From Pascua guehoae (lineage: Eukaryota; Basidiomycota; Tremellomycetes; Trichosporonales; Trichosporonaceae): 64,000 bases of DNA. The stretch's first letter is position 1, and each line of letters starts with the position of its first letter. The notes beneath the pieces were generated by a model. That model saw only the letters and a list, made by a program, of their open reading frames with translations. It was not told where the DNA came from and made no database searches. Location: positions 62,001 to 126,000 of the forward strand of contig BCJX01000004.1 in NCBI GenBank assembly GCA_001600415.1, read 5' to 3'. Made by a program: the position numbers and the translations under genes. Shown here piece after piece: positions 22,976-34,704 of the stretch.

Positions 22976-23964
22976 ATGGCCACCACGCTCCTCTCCTCAC
23001 TACGCCCCATCCTTGCCTCCCCCTCTGTGATCCGCATCGCCACCATGGCCGAATATACAACACTGGCGCAATCGTCCTCGGACCCGCGCGACGCAAAGCT
23101 CATCATCCGCGAGCTCCTCCCCGGCATGATCACCTTCAGCCAACCGTTTGTGCGTACGAGTCTCTCTCCCATAACCCCATAGTCCATAAGTTTGGCCGAT
23201 GTGCTGACACGGACCACAGGAGCGGTTCGGCGTTCTCCCCATCGGCGGCCGTAGCACGGCAATCAACCTCCCGGGCAAGGGAACGTTTGTCTACGTCTCC
23301 CACCCGTACACGGACGCGACCAAAGAAGCGATCAAACAACTGGGCGGCGACGTAAAGTGGCTCGTGACGCCCGACGGCGAGCACGGGATGAACATTGCGG
23401 CGTGGGCCGACGAGTTTCCCGACGCCAAAGTCATTGGCGTGTCGCGGTTTGCGCAGGAAAAGCCAAATGTCAAGTGGACGGGCCTGTTTGGGGCCGGCGG
23501 CGAGGACAAGACGTATGGGTTTGAGCCCGAGGTGCGTCCTATCAAACGCAACGTTCGACACCTCGTTTAAGGCTGACACGCTGCAGATTTCGCTGCACCA
23601 AGTATCAGCACACCGGAACGACGAACTGACCGCCATCCACCACCCGTCAGGCACGCTCCTAGAGGCCGACATGCTCTTCAACCTTCCCCCCACTGAGCAG
23701 TACAGCCGTGTCGGAGGCACGCCCGCGTGGTACCGCTTCCTCGGGATCGGGCACTCGTTCTCCCCCGGCGGCAGGCTCCACAAGCAGCTCGTCGAGGGTG
23801 TCGTCAAGAACCACGAGCTGGCCAAGAAGGAAATGGCGCCCATCTTTGCCGCCAAATGGGACCGTCTCGTGCCCTGCCACGGAGACGTGATTGAGACGGG
23901 CGGCAGGGTCAAGTGGGACGAGGTGTGGGGAAAGTATGCCCCAGAGGGGTCGTCCAAGCTCTAG
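22976..23964 (+). CDS. DUF4336-type protein, metallo-beta-lactamase-like fold
   Basis: Three exons: 22976-23149, 23220-23531, 23587-23964, all phase 0, give 287 residues. The body matches DUF4336 proteins, thought to have a metallo-beta-lactamase-like fold (GGRSTAINLPGKGTFVYVSHP, VTPDGEHGMNIAAWADEFPDAKVIG, then DMLFNLPPTEQYSR and a C-terminal CHGDVIETGG). The function is not established. The first ATG gives a short Ser/Leu/Arg-rich leader that could target mitochondria. The second ATG at 23045 (caccATGGCC) has better context and would give 264 residues. The TTTATA sequence near 22957 is very close to the first ATG, so the second may be the real start. Confidence 0.82.
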
Positions 23965-24545
23965 ACGATGGGACAAGGCTGGGTGGGAGGATCGTTGTGC
24001 GTCTGGTCCACAGTCCGCGTGCTGTACACCAGCACAGCGGTTGCAATGGGCAACATTATAGAAATCATGGGTAGTTCATGGTAGCGTAGCTGGCAAATCC
24101 AACTAGGTCTGGTTCTGGCGCCAGCCCTATGTCAATGTACCAAGTAGCGTGTCCAGCGTCAAGTACAGAAAGTCACAAGACTCGCACCCGCTCGAGTTTT
24201 GCTGTGGCAGTCTGAGACTTTCTGAACACACTTTTATCAAGAGGTGTTGTCTGGTCCAAGGTGATAGGCTCGTCCACAGGCTTTAGCCATTCCCATACAG
24301 ATGCCATCGTAGCACCGTCTCAGCATCCAAGGCAAGCAACGCTCAGAAGTGCATGGTCGCATGAACGTCGTCACGCAGGAGACTCGCATTCAGGCAGTTG
24401 CCACACGTCAGTGTGTCACCCGACCAAGGGTCACGTGTACGATGCCACGTGACGGATTGCGCCATGACGTCGCCATCGCTCACGCCCGTCTCGTCGCTCT
24501 CACCCCCTTGCTTGCTTCGTCGGTTGTTCGATTCCTTCCTTTCTC
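23965..24545. other. Intergenic region
   Basis: About 580 bp between two tandem plus-strand genes. A segment near 24195-24235 resembles one end of the MITE family (GTGGCAGTCTGAGAC) but lacks a partner end. Short CACGTG-like E-box sequences occur near 24432-24450. No gene is seen. Confidence 0.45.
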
Positions 24546-25862
24546 ATGTCCAGAATCGCCATCCACCTGCCCCGCCTTCTCCCCGTCTCGCGTCTCGTCC
24601 GTCCTCTCTCCTCTTCCTCGCTATACGCCATGTCGAAGAGTGAGCTTGTCCATACGTACCGCACAGCTCACACGCAGACGACTCGGTCTGCTGCCCGCCG
24701 TCGGCGCCGCGTCCCAAGGTACCCCACCCGGTCTCGAAGCAGAGCGGTGCCGAGCTGCGCGGTGTCTTTGAGCCCGTCGGCGACTTTGAGCGTGTCTACG
24801 TCGTGCGTTGGAGGGTAGGTGGGCGCTGACACGCAGACGGGGCCGGCAAAGGCCGAGCATGCGATTGTCGTCATCTATGACATTTTCGGCTTCTGGTGGG
24901 TGGTAACGCTCGCGCCGATGCTAACCACACAGGGAGACGACGCTGCGCGTAAGCCAACAAGTACAAACACACCCATACACACTCTAACGCACAGGGCTCG
25001 GACCTGCTCGTCAACCACCTGACGCTCACGTCGCCGCACCGCGTGTTTGTGCCCGACGTGTTCAAGGGCAAGCCCTTCCCGCCCGAAAAGGACGGCGACC
25101 AGGACGAGCTCAAGAAGTTCTTTGCCGGCACGTGGGTGGCCACAGTGTGTAGAGTTACTTACCCACCAGCGCAAAGCTCGAGGACCGCTTGCCCGAGGTG
25201 CTCAAGTTTGCGCAGTCGCTCAAGGGTGACGGGTTCAAGACGGTCTCGATTCTCGGTTACTGCTGGGGTGGGTTTGTCTACGTTACGTGGCTGTGACTGG
25301 GTTGTGGTTTGGCGCTTTGCGAGTTGTCCGTTCAGTCCATTCTGATGGGACGCCGGACAGAAGCGGGGCACTATCCCTCGTGGGTAGCACGCTTCTGAGC
25401 ACAACGCCCAGTGAAGAGTACCAGCTCTCAGCCCCAGTGAAGAAGACCACCTCGCAGCGCATCTAGCACTAACCCCTCCAGGCGGCAAGCTCACCCTCCT
25501 CGCGCTCGAATCGTCCTCGTCGCCATTCACGGCCGGCGCCGTCGTCCACCCCGCCATGATTGCCGACTCGGACGGCGACAAGCTCGCCCGCCCCCTCGCC
25601 TTCTACCCCAGCAAGGGCGAGCCGGCCGACGTCGTAAAGTACATTGCACAGGCCATGAAGGACAAGCCCTTCCACGACCTGTGCGACTTTCACCACTACA
25701 CCACCGTGTACGTTAGCTACCAACGACCGTTCATCTAGCTAACGCCACAGGCACCACGGGTGGGCGGCCGCTCGCGCAAACCTCGACGACCCCGAGAACA
25801 AGAAGCAGTACGACGACGTGTACCAGCGCCTCGCGGATTACTTTGGCCGCGTCGACCACTAG
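24546..25862 (+). CDS. Dienelactone hydrolase family protein
   Basis: Alpha/beta hydrolase with a Cys nucleophile, 288 residues. Eight exons: 24546-24639, 24678-24802, 24837-24895, 24933-24948 (16 nt), 24995-25131, 25170-25267, 25482-25707, 25751-25862. The 16-nt exon is needed to give YDIFGFWETTLRGSDLLV. Marks of the family are the N-terminal DSVCCPPSAP, the oxyanion region YDIFGFW, nucleophile Cys175 in GYCWGGK, and a likely catalytic His in HHGWAAARAN at 253-254. The leader before MSKN is Arg/Leu/Ser rich and may target mitochondria; a start at 24630 would remove it. The family is known for chloro-aromatic dienelactones but most fungal members have unknown substrates. Confidence 0.88.
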
Positions 25863-26496
25863 TGCGTGGTAGTGTTTAGTAACAGCGGCGTCTCTTCAGT
25901 AGCCAAAAGCGGTCATCTTGTAAGGATAATGATGCGAGTCTTTGTGGCCGAAGCGGATCGTCGTCAGTACTGCACGTGCCAGTCGCCGTGGCAGCATGTA
26001 TGAGTCGCCAGCTCGCCGGTCAACAGCACCCATAAGCACAATAGCAGAGCAAGGCAGGCAGTCTGACATCCTGATGTTCTTTGGCCTAGCCATGGGCCGA
26101 GTGAGACTGCTACACAGTCCCTGCTCCTGTTGTGAAGCGCCAGCAAACATGTCCAGACTCAGAACTGCAACTTGGACCCACTTTGTGCAAACTAGAACTG
26201 TCCAAAATAGATCTGACAGAACTCTGGCACGGTGCTGGCGGAGACGGCAAAAGCCTCCAGACGAACGAGTAGAAAGTCTCAGAGCCACCCGGCTCGGCGC
26301 GGCTACAGCAACACCAGCACGGCACACGGCGGAACATGACACGACTCGGACCCAACACGCAACGCAACAACATGCACGAAATGTGACACTCCCCGGCTGG
26401 TTTGGTACAGCAGCGTGACCGCTGGTATGCATGTCGTCCCTCCCAAAGCCCCTACATGGATGTCGCTACGCTACACGTGCACGCACGGCACGCGCC
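25863..26496. other. Intergenic region between convergent genes
   Basis: About 630 bp between the ends of the dienelactone-hydrolase gene and the eS7 gene. I see no gene, RNA or repeat. Confidence 0.55.
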
Positions 26497-27813
26497 TTAG
26501 GCCTCGGCAGTGACGGGGAACTCGAAGACGACGTCCTTGCCGGCGAGGGCGCGGTAGACGGACGCAAACGTGTCGAGCTTGTACTCGAGGAGGTTTGCGT
26601 CCTTTGCGTCGAGGTAGACCTTCATGAGCTTGGAGCCGTCCTGGGCGACGCGGGTGCGCTTGCCGACAATCTCCGAGGGGTAGACGAGGTCCTCGAGGAG
26701 CTGCTCGTGGACGGCCGTGAGGGTGCGCGAGCGGGGGCGCTTCTGGCCGAGCTTTGCGCCAGACTTGCGCGACTCCTTGGGGAGGACGCGGCGCTGGGAC
26801 GCAAAGACAATGTACTTGTCAGAGAGCTTCTTCTCGAGCTCGCGGGTGAGGCTACGAGTGCGAGTCGAGCGAGCGGAGCGAGCGGGCGAGCGAGTAGGGT
26901 GCCAGTGTCGTGTGCAGGCGAGGACAGCGAGACAAGTCGTGTCATGTCGTGTGTCGAAGGGGGGCGAAAATTTGGCATTACGACGGCGTGGGTGGACGGC
27001 ACGAGGAAAAAAATTGGCAGCACGACGGCAGAGGAGGAGGAACAAATGTCAGCATCGGGATGCGGGATCGTCCGTCCCGGCACCCCCGTACCGGGCAAAA
27101 TGGGGGGAGGTGGCCGTAAAGACAGCCTCCGTCTACCCCCAGATCGCCCGGGTTGGGTGTGCTCGGGGTCGCCGAGCAGCGAGCGAGCGGAGCGAGCGGA
27201 GCTGCGCTGCGAGTATGGGCCGAGAGCCGAGAGCAAACGCAAGCGCCATGTTGCCATGCTGCCAAGCGAGAGCTCGTGTCGGTCGAGATTTCACACGGCT
27301 GTGTCTCTGTACTCTGTACTCTGCTTTGTGACAAAGGGGAACCAAGACTCACCGCTGCTGGACCTTGTGGAAGGCCTTGGCCTGGGGGACGGGGACGAAG
27401 ATGACGACGGCCTTCTTGCCGCCCTTGACGTCGACCTCCTTTGCGGCCGAAATCTGGAGCGGCGTGAGCTCGGCCTTGAGGTCGGCCACGTTGGTCTGCA
27501 GGTCGAGGAGCGCCTGGGCAATCTGCTGCTCGACCTCGGTGGGCGGCGTGTTGGGCGCGTTGCTGGGTGTTAGTCTAGTCTGCGGGGGAGACAGAGAATT
27601 TCGCTGGTCCGGGAGAGTTGGGACTTGGGACTTGGGCTCGTCGTGGGCGGCTTGTTCGTCGTGTCTTTCTTGTTCGCCGACATCAACCAGCCTCCAGCTC
27701 GACCTCGGCCCTCAACCTTCACCACACCACCGCCCGAGCCCCCCGTCCCCGTCCCCAGCCCGTCCCCATCCGGATACGTACGCCGTGCGGAGAATCTTCG
27801 ACTGGTACGACAT
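26497..27813 (-). CDS. RPS7: 40S ribosomal protein eS7
   Basis: Structural protein of the small ribosomal subunit, 198 residues. Three exons: 27813-27782, 27562-27353, 26851-26497, with phases 2 and 2. Exon 1 encodes only [11 protein letters not shown]. The rest matches eS7: [67 protein letters not shown], then [26 protein letters not shown]. Intron 2 is 501 nt, long for this window, and has GAGCGAGCGGAGCGAGC repeats at both ends. Intron 1 is 219 nt. Long introns near the 5' end are common in fungal ribosomal-protein genes. Confidence 0.95.
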
Positions 27814-29270
27814 GTCGCTAGACGTCAGCACTATCCTCCTCCTCGTCACCGCCGGTACTCACATCTTCACGCTTTTGAGGGTTAAACGAGATCGAGACGG
27901 GCAACATGCGCCCTTCAAGGCGCCGCGGCTGGACCATCCACTACCCCAGGACCCCTCCCCCCCTCCCCCCCCCTCCCCAGCCACGGTGCCAATTCAGAGC
28001 TGGGTGGTTAGGGATTTACGTAATAGGGATAGTTGTCGGCGGTTGGGGTGTCAGGGTTGGGGTACGGGGGGTTAACGCCGACAGTTGCGAAAATGGCGCG
28101 GGGCTTTGTTTACGCTGTGGTCGGCTGCGGTGGCGATGTTTTCGTGGTCTTTGTTGCGGGTTGCATGGCGCCAAGACTCGATGTCCGTGCATTGCTGCTT
28201 GCTGCTCACAGTTGCAGATGATCGAGCGGCGCGGCTGCGTACCCACTTTGACTTTGCCTGCGTGACTCGCTACACCGACGCGGCTGCTTGCTGTACACAC
28301 AGCACGACAGTTTGCGCTGCATCCGCTCACTACGGGACGAGGTCACCCGCCACGGGATGAGGTAACCCCCAACTGTGGATGACTTAGAGGTACCTGCGTG
28401 AGGTGGAGCTCTGGCCTAGTCGCCTCTATGCCAGGCTCCTACCAGCAGACCTAGTGGAGACTGTATTCCATGAGTCCAACCAGGTCAGCAGCGCCGTCGA
28501 GTACACAGGCAGTCCGTCCACCCTGCAGCAGATGGCAGGAGTGGGAATGATCGTGCGGGGATGCACGACTCTGTCATTGGAGACCGGTGCCACGGCGTAC
28601 CTTTCGCAATTCCAACATTCTCCTGTCTCCAAGTTGCATCAACCATCCCCTTTACTCCAAGTTGCCCAGCTCCCATCCGCATAGCGCACCGTCCTTTCTC
28701 TGTCCGTTTCTCGACGTGCTTGGTTGTTTGAGATGGGACTAATAGGACGACGACTGCGAGACATTACTATAAGGGTGTTTAGTGAAATAGTAACAAACGA
28801 ACCCGACGTGCAATACTCGGAACATGTAGTCCTTTGGCCTCTGCGCTGGACTCATACTCTGTCAGTGTGCTTGGGTCCATCTTCTTGGCCTGCCAATGTC
28901 GGCCGGTTCACGGCACGACCCCAACTGTCGAGTAGCCGACTCGCCGTATCCGCTGATGTGTGCGAGTGAATGCATGAATGTCTACAAATACAGGAAATCC
29001 CTCTATTCTATGATCCCTTGCCGTGCCCTACTGTCCATCAAATGAGTGGTGCGCTGGTCGCTGTCAGCACCTCGCTTGAGCGTCGGCATCACGTTCACCG
29101 CCACAAGGCCCAGCCCCCCTGCCCAGCGCATACACCCCCACGCCTCCGCTCAACTCCCCCTCAATCGGGTAGGGTACAGCCCAACGCCGGAGTGGCCCCA
29201 ATCCTCGGTACTACCTCCTGCCGCCACATCCACAGCACGCACGTACCGCCCCAATGCCACTCTTCTCACC
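27814..29270. other. Intergenic region
   Basis: About 1.5 kb with no supportable gene. It holds the upstream region of eS7, including C-runs near 27955-27975, and the 3' flank of the glycosyltransferase gene. Confidence 0.55.
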
Positions 29271-31344
29271 TTATAGCACCCCACTTCCCGCGTCGACATC
29301 GTCACCATCCTTCGCGGTCCCATGGTAGACGACGCGTTGTCCGCCGCTGCGCCAGCTCTCATACCCTGTTCCCCAGTACCACAGACTGTGGCCGGGGACA
29401 GCCTTGGCAAGGCCACTGCCGGGCATGCTGGGGAAGAACTCCTGGACGTGCTCGAGCATGCGCTCCATTGCTTCGTCGGGCGCGAGCAGAGCCTCCTCTT
29501 GGAGGATCCTGTGGTGTGAGCAATAGTCAGGATGGGGTTGCGACGGGAATGCACCGTGGGTCGGGAGCGTGGAAGCAGTGACAGTTGGCCACACTTGATC
29601 AACTTGCTCAACTTGCTCAACTTGCTCAACCTGCTCAACTTGCTCAACTTGCTCCCACTCGCACGCGATACCCACAACACATCGCCCACGCGCACAGGGC
29701 CCTTGAGGTCCAGCAGCTGATCTGGCGTCACGCCATAGCGCACGAGCAAGTACCGAAGGACGGCATCGGTAAACGGCCCTGGGCCCGTGAGGTCGATCGA
29801 GTCGAGGGTCTCGGCCCGTCCAGCGTCCACGAGCTCCATGATCGTCGCGACCGTGTCGAGGAATATTGGGTGGAACGGCTTGGCCTGGAATGTGTCAGAA
29901 CGAGTGTGTCGGTGCGGCACCACGCAACGGCGTGTCCAGTAGTTGTGGGTCACGCTGCCTTGCCACGAATTCCTCGGTCATGACAACTCACTGCAAACAC
30001 ATGCTGCGCAAACTGGAGGTTACGTCCAGGCCCGCTGTTGTTCCAGCTGCGGTTGTATCGAATCTTGGACCACTGCGGCCATCGCCCCAGAGTCCACGTC
30101 AATGACGAGTCCCATTCGAGCGCAACAACAACGTTGATCTCGGGCGAGAGAATCGTCGTTACTTCCTCGTGAATCTCGTCGCCAATCGCCGGGGCCTGTG
30201 GATCTTCGCCTGCCAAGGTCGCGTTGTTAGGTTGAGGCGGCGCCTCCGCACCGTCGCGCTTCAATCCCGCACGGCTTCGTCCAAGTGTTGCTGCAGCACC
30301 CTCGAAGCGTTTGTTGCGCAGGGCCCACATCTGTTTGGTGCTCTCATCGAGCGGGCGCTGGCGTGCACGAAGCACCTGGTCGATCGCCTCGAGGTCTGGG
30401 TGGAGGATTGACGGGGCATTCAAGCCCCAAAGGAATGGGTGTGCAATGGGCTGAAATGTCAGTGTCGTCGTCAGTGCTTGGTGTTTGTTGTTTATGCTAG
30501 CACTCACTGCCGTGTCCGAGTCGGCGTAGAGGCCGCCTTGAAAGAGCATGGCGAGGTATCTGACGTCAGCCACTGCCATCCTTGAAAACCATATTCCAAA
30601 CCTCGGCCCGACTCACTTGTACAGGTCGGCATGGTGGGCACCCGTCTCCAACGCGTGCCACATCAGAGCCCAGTCGCCAGTGGCAGCGCTGGTGAGACTC
30701 TCGCCAAGCCACTCTGTAGCCTGGGCAAGGATCTGCATGTCGTCGGCAATGACAACCTTCCAGCGCCGGCCCTTGCGTGCTGGCGCCGTCCAGTCCGTCT
30801 CGGGCAGGAGCTCTGTGAGCTCTGGCTCCAAGCGGAGGGGCAAGAGGGCAGTCCATAGTCGAAAGAGGTCTGGCACGCCGGCGTCGCCGAGCCGGTCCGT
30901 CGAGAACAAGTCGCACCCAAAGACGCGTTCAGTCGGGGGCGCGTGAGTCGCGACGCGGTTGACGGCGTCCTCGAACTGGACGCGCGACGGCGACGTGCTG
31001 AGTGTGTGGAAGATGAACGCCGACAGGCGGTGCGTGTACTCGTCGACGCTGGCGCTCAGCGTCGGCCGCCCGTCGGGCAGGTGCATCGGCGCGCGCAGGT
31101 GGTACGCCGTCGCGTCCGCGTCGTACGCCATCTCCTCGAGGTGTCGTATCCGTACGCGCTCAAACGTGTCCGCCACCTCGTCGCGCGTCATGTTCCACAG
31201 CTCGACCAGCTCAGCATAGCTCAGCGACGTGTGTGACCTGTCGCGCCGTGGGAACCCAAGAAAGAGGACGAGGACAAGCACAGCCAACAACAACTTTGCC
31301 GTCGTCGACGGATGCCGGAACGCGCGTAACGATAGCCGGACCAT
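29271..31344 (-). CDS. GT32 glycosyltransferase (Och1-like), type II membrane protein
   Basis: Predicted Golgi mannosyltransferase-like enzyme of 561 residues. Five exons: 31344-30617, 30559-30508, 30450-29992, 29884-29676, 29508-29271. A signal anchor lies at about 18-32 (KLLLAVLVLVLFLGF) after a basic N-tail. The catalytic DXD motif is DSD at 256-258 in LFQGGLYADSDTA, as in the Gly_transf_sug (GT32) family of Och1/Hoc1. Later marks are PIAHPFLWGLNAPSILHPD and SLWYWGTGYESWRSGG near the C-terminus. The Arg/Lys-rich luminal stalk before the DXD is long. The donor of the last intron (GTGGGT, after GATGTGTT) was chosen because only that phase keeps the C-terminus open. The acceptor sugar is unknown. 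Confidence 0.87.
29592..29656. repeat. 9-bp minisatellite in a glycosyltransferase intron
   Basis: About seven tandem copies of AACTTGCTC with one C variant. They lie in the last intron (29675-29512) of the GT32 gene. They are removed by splicing. Confidence 0.85.
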
Positions 31345-33546
31345 CGCGAGCAGTACAGACGAGCCGGCGGCGTGGTTGGAATGCAGCAGGCCCCTACTAC
31401 TAGCTGGCTAGCGGCAGCGAGCACGGCGCCAGGGTGGGAAAGGAAACGAGTGTAGTATGCGCCAATGGTCGGTGGGTTGGTGGAAAAAGGACGACCAAGT
31501 GTGTCGTCAACTGTAGAAGTGGAGGTGGAGGATGTGAAAGGATGGTGGGTGGGTATGTTGTTGCTATGGGAACGCGGGACAGGTGGTGGTGGTGGTGCAT
31601 CCAGAGAGGAATGTAGAGTTGTGATTGCGTCTCGAGCATCCTCCATCCACGCGGGCCCACGCCACGCAGCGCGCACCCACGCAGCTGCCAGTCACCAGCG
31701 GCCAGCCAGCTGCGACCAGCTGCGACCAACGACCAGCCGAGATCTCGGGCCCGAGCGAGCGCCGAGCGACCTCCGTGGCCGTGCGCCGCGCCGTCATCAA
31801 ACCGGTTTTGACGCGCCGCTGGTCCACTTGGCCACGCTGCTAGTCCCCTGCGCCACCATCGTTTACGGCCCGTAACCAGGTGTAGCTGCCATGCTCTGCT
31901 CCAAAGTCATGGGATCTGGCAGCCCGTGCCTCCCCGCGGGGTACGCGACCAGAGTCAGTGGCGTTGAATTGATTATTGGCTCCGTGTGCAATACGGCAAT
32001 CTGAATGCCCCCGATCAGTTTGCCCGCCATTTACCATCTCTCTCTCACTTTATGGCTGTGGCTCGTGACGGCAAATGAGCCGGTTACAATGCCGACCATG
32101 CCACCGGTACCAAACGAGGCCCGACAACACGCGATACGCAACAAAAAGCAGCAACATGCTCATCTCTACAACACATACAAACTATAATCAAGATAAGCTG
32201 CAGAGATCTTGTTCATGCCACTGCAGGTCAATAGCAAACTTCTAGACGATCTCGACTCTGGCGACTCGCACTCGCATGTGTACATGTTTGACCTGCCACT
32301 TCTAGCGCGTCCTTGATGTGTGTGTTGTGTGTTGTGCGTGTAAGCCGCCTCAAGGAACCCTCGTGTACTGGTGTACAGTTCATGTGGCGCAGCTACGTGC
32401 AATCCGTGTCCTTTGCCGTTTCCACCTGCAAACAGCCCACAGACTGCCAAAAGGGCCCCAGCTTGCACGTAGATGGCTGTCAACAATCAGACACTGGTCG
32501 CACGGCATGGCGCATAACAAGTTCATGCATAGGCCATTCTTGGCTGTGGCGTGTACGGCAGCTGTGGCAGATGAGACACGGCGCGACTGCTCGCCCGCCA
32601 ATGGCGACATACCTGGCTTGACCCCTAGGTCCTTAGCCTTCCCGCTGTTCGTGTCATCGGTGTAGCGTGTATCGAGCTGCCGTCTGCCCGTAGCACGTAT
32701 CTAGATAGTAGGCCAGTAGCCAGCAGCCGCGCAGCCGAAGAGCAGCCGATCAGCCCGCGCACACATCAATGTCGCTTGCTTGGACTCGACTGGATGGATA
32801 TATTGCTTCGTGGTGAGGGATGGCCCACACGGCTCGTTTGTGACATTAGTGGGGTGCACGCAACATGCGCCACAGCGTGTGCCAGCGCTATGAGTGTCGA
32901 TACTGAACGAGGTGGTTTGTAGAAACATTAAGCTCTGACAAGAATCCTTGTGTTCGTTTCGTTGGGCGGGGAGGTGTGGTGGGCACTGATGGTCCGTTGA
33001 GAGGCAAGCCTCCTCCTGATGCATGATGAAGCTGCGCTCAACACGGTGCACCTGCAGGAAACCGCCTGCACGGAACATCGTCAAATGTCCCGTCGCGTCA
33101 GCATCAGACGCTGACAACGATGTGGGAGGGGCCCGGAGACTGGAGGCGTTGTAGGCGAGCAAGTTGTGTGCAGAGTTGCGTGCATGGTGTACCGCCAAGT
33201 TCTGGTGGCAAGGTGCCATTGTTGTTGTTGTGTGTGTCTGCACGGCATGCAGGGAGGTGCCCTGTGCGTGTGGGTGCGTGGGTGGGTGCATGGTGGCGTG
33301 TGTTTTCACACACATCGAAAATGTCGGATTTAAGAGACACACACACAGAACCGACAGGCCACGTGGCTTCCATCACTCTGGGCATTCGGCATTAGCTCCC
33401 GTGGCACTTTCCCAGTTGGTCCCGCCCCGGCCGCTGGTGTGTGCCCAGCCTCTCCCCTGCCCTCCGTGCTGCTTGCTCGCCGCCTTTCTTGGGTGTTCGC
33501 AAGAGACCTGGAACTCGCCATCCATCAAGCTATCCTCGCTATCAAA
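31345..33546. other. Intergenic region, 2.2 kb, divergent promoters
   Basis: The region lies between the starts of the GT32 gene (-) and the eL19 gene (+). I see short GGTGG and CCAGCTGCGACCA repeats near 31580 and 31690-31735, and CA/GT-rich patches near 33230-33350, but no supportable gene. A C/T-rich leader precedes the eL19 ATG. Confidence 0.5.
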
Positions 33547-34704
33547 ATGGGCCTTTCAAACTTGTCCCAACAGAAGCGCCTGGCTGCGTCCGTTGCCGGC
33601 GTCGGCAAGCGCAAGAGTGAGTTTTGACCGACTTGGACGACGAAAATCGAGCGGGAAATGGACGACTTGGAGAGAGATGCCGTTGGGCGGCAAAGTTGGG
33701 GGAAGGAGACGGTGGCGAGAGGGAGTGTGTGTGCGGCGGGGAGCGGGAGAGCGTTGGCGAGTGGAGAGAGAGTAGAGAGCGCGCGAGCGAGCGAGAGGGA
33801 GACTGTGGGCGTTGCTCGCAGAGGGTGTCACTTTGACTTTGCTGTCGAGAACGATTTCTGACGCCCCGCACAGTCTGGCTCGACCCCCAGGAGGCCGCCG
33901 AGATTGCCCAGGCCAACTCGCGTTCGGGTGTGCGCAAGCTCCTGAAGGACGGCCACATTATCGTCAAGCCGACCGTCATCCACTCGCGCGCGCGCACTCG
34001 CGAGCACCTCGCGTCCAAGCGTCTCGGTCGCCACACTGGCGCCGGTAAGCGCAAGGGTACCTCGGAGGCCCGTATGCCTACCAAGGTTCAGTGGCTCCGT
34101 CGCATGCGTGTCCTCCGTCGTCTCCTCCGCAAGTACCGCGAGGCCGGCAAGATCGACAAGCACCTGTGAGCCGAGCGACACCGAGTCGGGATTGCGTCCA
34201 AGTGGGGAGGAAGGGAAGGAAGAGGTGCAGGGGGGGAAGAGCGAACGAAGGCGTGGGATGTGCATGTCGGATCCGACCCTCGGCACCGATGTGCTGGAGG
34301 TTGTGTGGGCTGCGAGGAGCGATGTGTGGACGCCTTTGTTGGTCACACGCCGCCCCTCTGCTCGGTTCCTTGCGCTCTCACACTTCTGCCCTCTCCCCTC
34401 GCCTCCTCTCACCCTCCCTCCCCTTCGACGCACGCCCCGACTGCAACCCCCAAACCACACACCACTAACGCCCAGCTACCACACCCTCTACCTCAAGTCG
34501 AAGGGTAACGCGTTCAAGAACAAGCGTGTTCTTATGGAGTACATCCACAAGGCCAAGGCCGAGAAGCTCCGCACCAAGGCCCTCGCCGACCAGATGGAGG
34601 CCCGCCGCGTCAAGAACAAGGCGATGCGCGAGCGCAAGGCTGCCCGTCTTGCCGAGAAGCGCCAGGCCATCCTCCAGGTCGAGCGCGAGGAGGAGCAGCA
34701 GTAG
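33547..34704 (+). CDS. RPL19: 60S ribosomal protein eL19
   Basis: Structural protein of the large ribosomal subunit, 196 residues. Three exons: 33547-33616, 33874-34165, 34476-34704. Diagnostic text includes [16 protein letters not shown], the start of exon 2 ([17 protein letters not shown]), and the Arg/Lys core ([20 protein letters not shown], then [19 protein letters not shown]). The long basic C-terminal helix follows ([18 protein letters not shown]). Introns are 257 and 310 nt; the first is purine-rich with GAGCGAGCG runs, like the eS7 intron. Confidence 0.97.

Noticed and set aside
24195..24235. Possible lone MITE end (GTGGCAGTCTGAGAC)
   Set aside because: It resembles the MITE core, but there is no CAGGTG terminus, no TA pair and no partner end.
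26852..27352. Box C/D snoRNA in the eS7 intron
   Set aside because: A CTGA is present, but I could not find a paired RTGATGA box C with flanking complementarity.
26431..27573. 380-residue plus-strand frame over the eS7 gene
   Set aside because: It is the complement of eS7 coding exons and its intron, with no independent protein signal.
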